Of a stretch of DNA of 64,000 nucleotides, positions 45,301 through 54,474 are shown piece by piece. Source of the stretch: Argentina anserina (Eukaryota; Streptophyta; Magnoliopsida; Rosales; Rosaceae). The translations under genes were made by a program, and so were the position numbers. The notes under the pieces were generated by a model. It did no database searches. It was not told where the DNA came from and was given only the letters and a program-made list of their open reading frames with translations. Where the stretch lies: assembly GCF_933775445.1 (NCBI RefSeq), contig NC_065874.1:28590501-28654500 (forward strand), read 5' to 3'. Position 1 is the stretch's first letter; every line of letters begins with the position of its first letter.

Positions 45301-46299
45301 AGAACTTACCCAGATTCTGGAATTCTGAGAGCTTAGAGAAAGAGAGGAAGTGATGAAATGCTGGGGGTTGAGGCTAAGGCAGTATGAGTATGGGTGAGGA
45401 GACGGCGGCGATGAGGTTGGAGGGGGTGGAAGTGGAGGGAGCAGGCTGGCAAGATGGGAGAGAACACAGAGAAGGATGGCATCTGTTCTCTGCCTCGATG
45501 AGAATGGAAAGCAGGAAAGGTATGATTGAATTTGAAACAGTTCTTTGCGGCTTAACACATAACCTGATAACCCTAACAAATTTAAATCAACGGCCATGAT
45601 GAATAATCCAACGGTCAAGATTAAAAGTTATTTAATTGCGGGACGGGACGGGACGAAGCGGGATATAAATTATTCGTCCCACGTCCCGTCCCACTGTTAT
45701 GAAACGGGACGGGATCGGGACGGGACGAACGTTTTTAGACCTTCGTCCCGTCCCTATGAATTTCGGGACGGGATCGGGATTTTCGTTTTTTATGCCCACC
45801 CCTACTTTTGATCCCACCGCAACTGCTGTGTCCCACTACCAAAATGTTCTCTACCTATCAAAATGTAAATTTGTGATTAGCATTCTTAATTATAAACAGT
45901 AGTGAAGACTGAAGAGGAATTATAGAAGTAAGTTGATGAATTCGTAATGTTCACCCCGAGTTCTTCTACAGCATACTCGATGGTTGCTCCAGTTCCCGTG
46001 TACCTTAGCTGTGAAGTAGATTAACAGATGATGGCACACTTGATTTAATTTCAATAATTAAGATAACGTTATATACTTTATTAATTAGTTACATTTAAAT
46101 AAGTTCATGTATACCTGGTCATATGCAGGAATCAAGTTAGCGATGTTGCGCACCAGGAAGGCTTGTCCAGGTGCGCAATGAAGAACATGTGAGGGACTCA
46201 CTCTGGAATCCGAGCATGAAAATACCAAAAACTGCATCAGTTGGAGTTTACTTGATTAACAACAGTATTTTCACGTACATTGGTGTTTATTAATTGTTT

Positions 46300-46430
46300 C
46301 ACTACTACAAAATCGTATCAGCCGTGTCTGTCAGACCACGGCTAAAAACCGTCATCTGATATGTAAGTAAAGCGTCATCTACTCATCTATCAAGGTGCGT
46401 CTGATGAAAGACCAAAGGTAAAACCGACTA
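46300..46430. mobile_element. CACTA-type terminus fragment in a carbonic anhydrase intron
   Basis: The segment starts CACTACTACAAAATCG, the canonical end of plant CACTA (En/Spm) elements, followed by GTCAGACCACGGCTAAAAACCGTC, an imperfect subterminal inverted word. The matching TTTTGTAGTAGTG end is not found in this intron, so only one end remains. It does not affect the flanking exons. Confidence 0.55.
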
Positions 46431-47358
46431 AAGAAAACAACTGATGAAACATCTTAATAAGTAAAAAGCTGCCGATATACGTACTATTAGTAAAGAATGC
46501 ACACCTTGGGGTTTTGTGCTAGGGAAAGCTCACCAAACAACTCTGGATTGGTGCTGCAAGATCAGCCAGAATAGAATATTATAGAAAAATGATAAGAAAA
46601 TGTTATTTGTTGATTTTTTGTATCGACAGTCGGAAAGAAAATATGTAGAGATCTCATTTGAAATAATGTCGATCATCTCACTCGTAATAGTTGGTCTTGA
46701 AGTGCTTGAACCCGTCTAAAATTGTTTGAACAGCTGCGTTGTCTTTAAGGCTCTCAGTATCAGTAGCAACCACATCGTCCTGGTTTTCATTCTCAGTACT
46801 GCAACCAAAATAAGAAACATTCAGCTAGCTGTGTAGTACCAAATTTTAAGAATGAGGTTAATTACTAATCAGTAGGAAAAATAACCTGATCAGATCAGTC
46901 GTGACGAGATCTGTAGTAGTATTGATCAGATCAGATAACAAGCTTGACATCTTGCCTAGTTTCTTTCTGCAAAAAATGAAAGATCGAACAACGAATCTAG
47001 TGACAAACTACAAAGTTTCAAATACATGATCATATTAATTTTCAAATTATAAGACCATTTCTTGCTCTCATCAAAAGAAATATTGAGTTTACAAGATTTT
47101 CGACATTAGATCACACTAACAGGAGTAACAGCTAGCGCTGAGAAAATTGCATTATATACATCCATGCAGGCTATAGCTAGTATAAAGCTTTAGAAGCGCG
47201 GGGTACATGCATGCAATTATTTTAGCAAATCAAAAAACGAAACACATCATGATTATCGTATGACCGACTCTACCTACGTTGTTTTGGATGCCAAAACTTC
47301 TTTGAACTCAAGTACTACTGGAGCTTCTTTATATGCACATCAGCAAGGGCTGAAGCTC

Positions 47359-47368
47359 CTATTTATAG
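47359..47368 (-). promoter_or_regulatory. Putative TATA box of the beta-carbonic anhydrase gene
   Basis: The minus strand reads CTATAAATAG about 400 bases upstream of the ATG. A donor-like GTAG/GTAGAGT at 47270-47280 suggests a leader exon and intron between. Confidence 0.5.
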
Positions 47369-48486
47369 GCGGCCAAGTCCATTATAATATTTCAACCCTT
47401 GAATTCATTACCTGTTAGTTGTTAACCAGAGTTAGTAAGTATTACTAGTATTCCTCGTGTCGAAAAAAGAAGTACTAGTATTTTTTTGGCCAATAATAGC
47501 AGAGAGAAGCAGGAATACAGCTGTTTCTTTGTTTCTTCCTTCTTTAACAAAACTAGCCAACCATTGTTCTATTCTCACCAAAACCTAGCCGACCTTCTTT
47601 CAATTCTTCATCTTTCCATCTGCAACTTATGTTCAACAACATATAACCCTGATCGAGAGTCAGAAAGACTGAAACTCGGCAGAAATAATTAACTTCATCG
47701 ATGGTCAACTATAACTACTGAGAAAGTTACTCGCTGCTAATGAAATTTTGGAATATAATTAAGGATTAATTAATCCCTTGGTTTGTTCCATCAATCCATC
47801 ATCTGCTAAGACGCTGGCATAAACCCCCCAGAAATTGGGGACCTGTAAAGGCTAGAAAGTGGCAGTAAGTAGCTGCACATTGTTAATTATTGTCTCAATA
47901 AGTACATGCATGGAAACAAACCCTTTGAAGAAAACACCAGTTCAGAACGTGATCAGATCGATCGAGTTGGGCTATGTCAAATTTTTTATGTGCCCACAAG
48001 TAAAATGCACTATACTAATTAATAGACTTGATTTCATGCATGAGCTTAATCATATTTCTTTAATCAATGATAGTCGTGAGTCGACCCTCCTAACTTGTAT
48101 TCAAGATTCATATCTTCTTTGAGGGGAAAAAAATTGTGTTCACATTCCCACAAGAAAAACACACTACACTAATTTCTCTACACAAAAAGAAAAAGAAGAA
48201 GCTACATTTCAATCTTACAATATTTAATGTTTTCATTAATCATGAAGCCTAATGGTAATGATATAAATATTTATCCAACTCCCTTCAAAAAAAATATTCA
48301 TCCAACAACCACACATCAGTCATTACTCATGAGGAGTGTCTTCATCGTAAGAGCATTGTAAAATTAGATTAACAACGACAAGCGTGGTTTAGCGTGGTTT
48401 GTAGTCCCTCTCTAGACGATAATGTCTCAATTTAACCATTTTTAACGTGTTATGATAGTATTATTTAGTATTATCCACCGACTTAT
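47369..48486. other. Intergenic, unassigned
   Basis: AT-rich DNA upstream of the carbonic anhydrase gene. The open frames are short and show no domain or clear repeat. Confidence 0.5.
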
Positions 48487-48491
48487 AAATT

Positions 48492-49436
48492 TGTAGAACG
48501 CGAATCTGAAAACAAATAAGAATGCAGACACGTGTACAAATAAAATGTAATTTATTGAATATCAAGTGCGGGGTTACAATCTTTGGTGAACTCCTCTGAT
48601 TCTATCTCCGTATGTGATTTGTCTCAAGGGTGACATGCACTTGATCTTGAGGATTTGAGTTTGATTTGGATTTGACTTGATGAAGAACGAGCGATTTGGC
48701 CGCTTGATGATTCTTCGTGGACTTGAGTTTGGATTGGATTTGGATTTGATGAAGAACGAGCGATTTGGCCGCTTGATGATTCTTCGTGGACTTGAGATTG
48801 GATTTGGATTTGATGAAGAATGAGCGATTTGGCCGCTTGATGATTCTTCGTGGACTTGAGGTTGAATTTGGATTTGATGAAGAACGAGCGATTTGGTGGC
48901 TTGACGATTCTTCGTGGAGTTGATGATATTCGTGGACTTGAGAGACTTCGGGATTTGTCGAGAGTGATTCTTGCTCAAGTGATTTCTCTCCTTCTTCTCC
49001 AAGTCTAAAAATCCTCCTCTCTCTTTATGTTGAAAGGGGTATTTATAGTGTCAAGAATATTCTATTTATAGAATATTTTAATGACACTAAAATAATAATA
49101 TTTCTTTAGTTGTATAATTAAATCAATATGTATTTTCTGATTAATTTAAATAATCAAGATTCAAATAATTGATTTAATTATAACCGTAAAGAAATTTATT
49201 AATTTAATTAAATGCCCGATTACCATTTCGATCGTCAATGACAATTAATTTCCAATTAAAGTCGGAATCACGTAGCTTTGATTACGATCATCCGTTTATG
49301 TGCTGACGCGAATTATATTCGGGTCCGTACTGACTTTGTTGACTTTTGGGCCACGTGTGCAATTTTGTCGGGTTCTTGGTCGATTTAATCATTCAATAAA
49401 AAAATGATTTACTTCATTAAATTTCTTGTGTCTACA
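48492..49436 (-). repeat. 3' LTR of the Tat element
   Basis: 945 bp and nearly identical to the 5' LTR. The tandem array (48655-48940) lacks about 22 bp relative to the 5' copy. It is preceded on the minus strand by the polypurine tract AAGTGGGGGCATT at 49451-49439. Confidence 0.95.
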
Positions 49437-49451
49437 AATGCCCCCACTTCA

Positions 49452-50262
49452 AGTCTTGCTGCAGACATGTCGTCGTCACGTGCCAAAAGTGCAGCTTGAA
49501 GTATGTACTTTAATTTGGAGAATTTTATGGAGCTAGCTTCCGGGACTCCGCAAATTTCGTAGTGATATTCCTTATGACTTCCGAGATTTAGTTCGTCACA
49601 AATGAAAATTACTGATTTTCTCGTCGATTTATTTGATTTGGTGTTGATCTGGCATGATTTGAGCATTTATTGATGATCATTGACAATTAATCTCTAGCAT
49701 TTATTGCTCAGCAGTGTTGCCTTTTTTTTTTTTGCATTAATGAGCTGTATTGATTGCTCAACTGTGTTGGTCCTTTTTTATCTGCCTGCATTAATGAGCT
49801 GCATGTTTTCCCGCAGTGTTGGCTATTTTTTCTCTGCTTGCATTAATGAGCTGTATCTTTGTCTACTTGAGCATGCTTTTGCATTCTGCATTAATGAGCT
49901 GCAAGTCCTATTTAATCGTTGGTTCAACACAGGAGTTGGAGAAGCTTCATCCACAAACAGCTCTGTTAGTTTTCATCCTCATCACTTCCATCAGCAAACT
50001 CTTCCACAGGCGCGGCCACAATAGCAACAGACGTGCTAGCTCCAGCAGCCTCTTGAAACATCTGGCTGTTTGTTTGGGTGAGTTTGAAATTTTGTTTCTC
50101 CAATTTCTTGACACTGATTATTTCTACTTGCAACCAGCTTCATGGGTGTCTTGTTTTCTTGGTATAGGTCTTTAAAGTGTTGCAGCAACCTCTTCCTTTG
50201 GGGACCCTCAATTGAAGATCCCTCTGCCATATACATACCTTGAGAGGCTTCGATCTCTGTCT

Positions 50263-50299
<37 letters not shown>

Positions 50300-50529
50300 T
50301 GGTGTGGAGGTTGCAGAGGTTGTTTAAACTTCTTGCTGAAGTGGACTCCAACGTGCCTCCGGCCGGCCGATCTGCTTGACCAAGAAGGAGGCTTATGCAG
50401 ACGGAGGGGAAGAGAGAAGAGAAGCAACTTGGAAGATTCTGAGTGGTGGTTGGAGCTTCTGTCAATTCCCCCCGGTTTTATAATCAATCAATGAATCATT
50501 GATTAATCAAGTGCGGGTGTGCCTTCTTG
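49452..50529. other. Non-coding 3' region of the Tat element
   Basis: It contains five copies of a GCATTAATGAGCTG word (49734-49905) and several short open frames on both strands without domains. It separates the polypurine tract from the PMD promoter region. Confidence 0.6.
50260..50294. repeat. (GA)n microsatellite
   Basis: About 17 GA units in the non-coding part of the Tat element between the 3' LTR and the PMD gene. Confidence 0.9.
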
Positions 50530-50790
50530 CAATCGGTTTGTTTTTTTTTTTCGTAAGTTGACTTTGACATTTTTTTTCCGTCATTTTGACTTTGACTGTT
50601 TTTTTCGTAAGTTGACTTTGAATTTTTTTTTCGTCATTTTGACTTTGACTGTTTTTTTTCGTAAGTTGACCTTGACGTTTTTTTTCGTCATTTGACTTTG
50701 ACTGTTTTTTTTCGTCGACGTTTGACTTTGACTCTTTTTTTTTTAAATTTTGAATCCGAAATTTTTTTTGTAGGATTTTGACAACAATTC
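50530..50790. repeat. TTGACTTTGAC array (W-box-like) upstream of the PMD gene
   Basis: About seven imperfect units of TTTGACTTTGACTGTTTTTTTCG or GTAAGTTGACTTTGAC contain at least 13 TTGAC cores in about 230 bp. TTGAC is the core of the WRKY-binding W box. The array may simply be low-complexity DNA, but it lies where the antisense gene's promoter should be. Confidence 0.6.
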
Positions 50791-50849
50791 GAGCGCCGCG
50801 GCCAATCTAACCATTCGACTTCTTTTGAAACGCGTTGGTTTCTGACGGA

Positions 50850-51081
50850 TTTGAAGAACGTAAACGACCTAATCGCTTGACTGCTCTCAATTCATAGACT
50901 TGACGGCATTCAACAAAAGCGGATTAGGCTTTACGCATCATATTCAACATGGAGGCTTTCAAGAGTTTGAAGAACGTAAACGACCTAATCGCTTGACTGC
51001 TCTCATTTCATAGACTTGACAGCAGTCAATAAAAGCGTGTTAGGCTTTACGCATCATATTCAGCATGACGGCTTTCAAAAA
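50850..51081 (+). repeat. 116-bp tandem duplication spanning the PMD start
   Basis: Two adjacent units beginning TTTGAAGAACGTAAACG or its variant repeat with a 116-bp period (50850-50965 and 50966-51081). Each ends in a Met codon context (CAACATGGAGGCTTTC and CAGCATGACGGCTTTC). The second Met (51065) opens the long PMD frame. The first (50949) opens a 15-codon upstream frame that stops at 50996. Confidence 0.8.
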
Positions 51082-54000
51082 TTTCAAGGACGGGACGATT
51101 ACTATCCTCGAGGATGTTACAGATAAGCAACCTGATGGCACCACCTTGATTGTATATCCCTCTCTTACTGGGCCATTTGCTTTTAAAACTCCATTTTATG
51201 GCAGCTCCACTCCTGTCTCACAGTGGACTCATGCAGTGAACCGTCAAGTAGCCAGCTTTCGACCGTCTAAGTCAGGCAATGAGGATTTAAGTTCAGACAT
51301 TTTGATGCTGAAGTCTGCACACCGTGACGAAGATGCTCCCGCGATGTCATTCAAGCTTCTCAGGGACTCTATATCCGACCACTCTGCACGATGGGGTGCG
51401 TTTCGAACTACCGGCGGTTTTACCTACACAGAGTGTTACTGGGAGTGGGTAGAAGATGTTTTAAGCCGAAACAAAGACCATATCAAGAAGACGGGCCTCT
51501 ATCGAGCAGTGTTCGCATCATTATTCAGCTATGATCGTTTTCCTTCCGTTGTGCGAGCCTTTTGTGAGTATTGGTGCCCTGCTACAAACACTCTGCACAC
51601 ATCGCAAGGTGATATGTCTATATCCCTTTTGGACCTTTTGCATATTGGAGGCTTGCCTATCATCGGGAGGTTTTATGACGAAGTTGTTCCACCCATTGCC
51701 GAGTTTTCTGCAAAGAGTAAAGAAGGGGAGCTTCTTATCCCCAAAAGTTGTCGTTATTTGTTTCTTGCTTACCATAGATTGTGCAAGAGGGATCGTGGCA
51801 ACGTGAAGATAGCTACATGGATACGGTATTGGTACAAAGGCCAGATGAGATACAAGAGGCCTATTACCAAGAGTACGCGGAATAAGAGGGACGTGCCCAC
51901 TAATACTCACGATCCATCGGGCGCCATTCCAGGGATTCGCCAGCGAACTCCGGAGGATCTTTCACCATTCGAGCATTTAGGCGTGGAAGAAGAAAACATG
52001 GAATCTGTTTACCTCTCTGCCTTTTATGTGTGCTGGCTTTGTTTATTCGTATTCCCGAAGAATGATCCAGGTTTTATTCGTCCGGGTGTTTTTAAGATCG
52101 CTCATAGGATGGCCCGAGGTCAAAACTACAGTCTGGCGGTTCCTGTATTGGCGAATATATATCAGGGTTTAAATGCCATATCCGTCTCGAGTGATCCAGG
52201 AAGCTGTCCAGCTGCGCTTCCTTTTCATTATTTTTATGGGTGGTTGGGCGAGTATTTCGGCACTCATTTCTTCTCTCGACATCCAGAAAGCTTCAGGCCT
52301 TTAATGGTTCATATTTCAGGGGAATTGTCAGCAAGGAATTTCGAGGATGGACAGGCCCGTGCCTTGTTCACATCTTGTGATAATGTTCGGATGAAACGAT
52401 TTGCCAAAGTTCCAAGCGTGCGCAAACTGATCGTTGACACCCACGGAGCCCTTCCTGCAGATTCCGCCTATCTCATTAGCCTTCGCTCCGGATTTGTGTC
52501 TCTATGGCAAGATAGTTGGCGAGTAGTCGAACCATATAACCCTCAGCGATTCAGCCGAAAATTCGGATATGTTCAGGGTGTTCCCGGAGGTTCCCAAAGA
52601 GATAGTCGACCCGTACCTTTAGCTCGGACATACTCGGTTTAGGATAATTTGACAAAGCTTGGCACAAAAGGTGAGGTAATTTTGCCTATGAAAAGTAATA
52701 TCACCCAGTTTATGGTTACTCAAGACTACATCGAATGGTGGTCCAAAGTTCATCACCCTGCGTTGAAGAGGCCTATGAAGATAACCATTGTAAATTTGCC
52801 ACAACAAGAGCCTCCTAAAGCTAAAGGAGACGACCGTGCGACAACTCCTCTCCCAATTTTGGTCTCCGCCGAAGCTTTGCCCCCGGTTGACAACTATCAG
52901 ATTCCACCTACTCCAGCTTTGGAAGGAATTGGAGATTCAGCAGATTTCCGCCCCAAGTCGAATGAGAAGGTTGCTACATCCAGGATGCGTAGTAGAAGCA
53001 GCAGTAGTACTCATAATGACGTACACTTCAAACGTCAAAAGAGGGATGATGGTGGTCTTGGACCTATTTACTTCAATCCCAATGCCGACTTTGATCTTGG
53101 CGGTAATTTTCTTGGGGACGTTCCTGGTCCTTCAAAACTTGTGCCTGCGCATGTTGAGGTATAAACCATTTTTTTTGCTATATTTGCTTTTGTGCTCGTC
53201 CCCTTTAGCTACGTATCATATTCAACAGTTCACTTATTGCCAACTTGATCCAATTTTGTTCCTCCCAGCTTGAAGATATCGGTTATTTTGATGAAGTCTG
53301 CTCAGGTGACGGCGTTCAATTTCCTTTCGAGGAGTGTGCAGCTAGCATTTTCCCAAAAAAGAACGTATGTCGGAAGGAGAGTGAACCACAGCCAGTTGAC
53401 CAGAGAGGTATACGCGAATTCATTTATATATTATTTTCCCGCACTTCTTCAATAATGTATGCTCATTTTCACTCTCATATACACAGGTTTGTCCAAGGCG
53501 ACGGGAAGTACGAAGCCTTCAGAAAAAGCAATATTTCCTGAAGCTTCTGTGTGCGATATCGAGGTAGTGGATACAAGTCAATGGCTCCGCGATATCCGCA
53601 TGCGAGCAGTTGCAGAAGTTTGTGCAAAGATAGAAGGCGTGATAGCGACGTATTCTCTGAAGATGATTATTGCTGGGATGGATGAGCTTGATATGTTGAC
53701 GAATGAACTTATCAAATATGAAGTCGACCCATCAACAATAAAAAAAAGATTGGAGCAGTTGATGACAAGCGCTACCCTATATGACTCTGCAAGGCTTGCA
53801 TGCGCTCACAAATGCGCCATGGGCACCAGCGCCCAAAAATTGGCAGAGACAGAGTCTGAAATCACAACAGCCCAAGAAATTTGACAAAATTGTTTTGATC
53901 AGCGTAAGTCTACACTTGAGTCCCTTGAGAACTGGAAGAAAGAACAACAGAAGCTAGAGCAGACGTTGGACTCGCTGGATGCGGACTTGTTTCTTCATGA

Positions 54001-54145
54001 TGCAAGACTTGCTGATCTAGAACATAAGAAGTGCCAAATTCGAGAGATTCAAGAACTGACGGCAACAGAGATTGAAAAGGCAAAGAAGTTGCGAGCCAAT
54101 TTTGAAGAACATCGTAGCAGCTTCAAGGGTTTGACCTGGATGTGA
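51065..54145 (+). pseudogene. Antisense plant-mobile-domain (PMD) gene inside the Tat element
   Basis: Three exons, 51065-53158, 53269-53407 and 53487-54145, join in phase with GT/AG borders (GAG/GTATAA, CCCAG/CTT, GAG/GTATAC, ACACAG/GTT) for 964 codons. Residues about 95-480 match the plant mobile domain (PF10536, as in MAIN/MAIL1-type proteins and PP7-long-form homologues): WGAFRTTGGFTYTECYWEW, LDLLHIGGLPIIG, YLSAFYVCWLCLFVFP and PALPFHYFYGWLGEYFG-like blocks. Exon 1 continues with a charged linker (VHFKRQKRDD). Exon 3 is a heptad-rich coiled coil (LENWKKEQQKLEQTLDSLD). Two in-frame stops break it: TAG at 52640-52642 and TGA at 53882-53884. Host PMD proteins act in silencing and genome stability; Tat elements are known to carry extra and antisense frames. 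It converges with gag-pol about 330 bp before the pol stop. Confidence 0.85.
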
Positions 54146-54474
54146 TAGCTGACTTGAATGATCAGGACTTGCTCATCTTTTTTTTTAATCATCTTGTAAT
54201 CAATTGATTTTGAAATTCAACTTACTATCAGTGAAATAAGAATTTGCTTTATGATTGGCAGACAAACCCTTATTTTTATTTTGATGTGACTGAACTTAAG
54301 ATTGTTATTCTCAAGCTGCCTACGTATCCTTCTAAAGAAAGAATCAAGTCATCACGTAGTTCAAGGGTTTTTTTTTTCTTATGCAGTTTAGGCTCGTGCA
54401 GACTTGGAGCATTTTTTTGTGTGTCTTGCGCAGTTTAAGCTCATACAGACTTGGAGCATATTGTTTTTTTGGTT

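Larger units (their letters stand above)
40575..45804 (-). mobile_element. Complete autonomous-looking hAT transposon
   Basis: A 5230-bp element has perfect 12-bp terminal inverted repeats (TAGGGGTGGGCA and TGCCCACCCCTA) and an exact 8-bp TSD CTTTTGAT (40567-40574 and 45805-45812). Both subterminal 150 bp are packed with GGGACGGGA and GGGATCGGGA words, probable transposase-binding sites. It encodes one transposase on the minus strand with no disabling mutation seen. It is inserted in a coding exon of beta-carbonic anhydrase. A 570-bp derivative with the same ends is at 25661-26230. Confidence 0.97.
39958..46950 (-). pseudogene. Beta-carbonic anhydrase, disrupted in exon 6 by a hAT element
   Basis: Beta-carbonic anhydrases interconvert CO2 and bicarbonate. 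Eight coding exons on the minus strand: 46950-46886, 46798-46682, 46553-46505, 46231-46115, 46008-45955, a sixth split into 45854-45805 and 40574-40531, 40345-40240, and 40119-39958. If one copy of the 8-bp TSD is discounted, the exon lengths sum to 252 codons with every phase matching. Zinc-site motifs are CSDSR (Cys83, Asp85, Arg87) and HSSCGG (His143, Cys146). The family blocks [44 protein letters not shown] and YYDFVNG are present. The N-terminus is short without an obvious chloroplast transit peptide, so a cytosolic form is likely. The transposon sits after residue 150, so transcripts reading through the 5.2 kb would be truncated unless it excises. A TATA-like box is at 47359-47368, and a non-coding first exon near 47280-47330 is likely. 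Confidence 0.9.

Noticed and set aside
45596..45817. Frames of 60-70 codons rich in Arg, Asp and Gly at the hAT end
   Set aside because: They translate the GGGACGGGA subterminal repeats; the same happens at 25682-25894 and 26053-26355.
48574..49002. 142-codon Gln/Ser/Lys-rich protein in the LTR (also 62061-62462)
   Set aside because: It is the translation of a tandem repeat inside the Tat LTR; the frame stays open because of the repeat and has no domain.
51521..51910. 129-codon minus frame inside the PMD exon
   Set aside because: Shadow of the conserved PMD frame.
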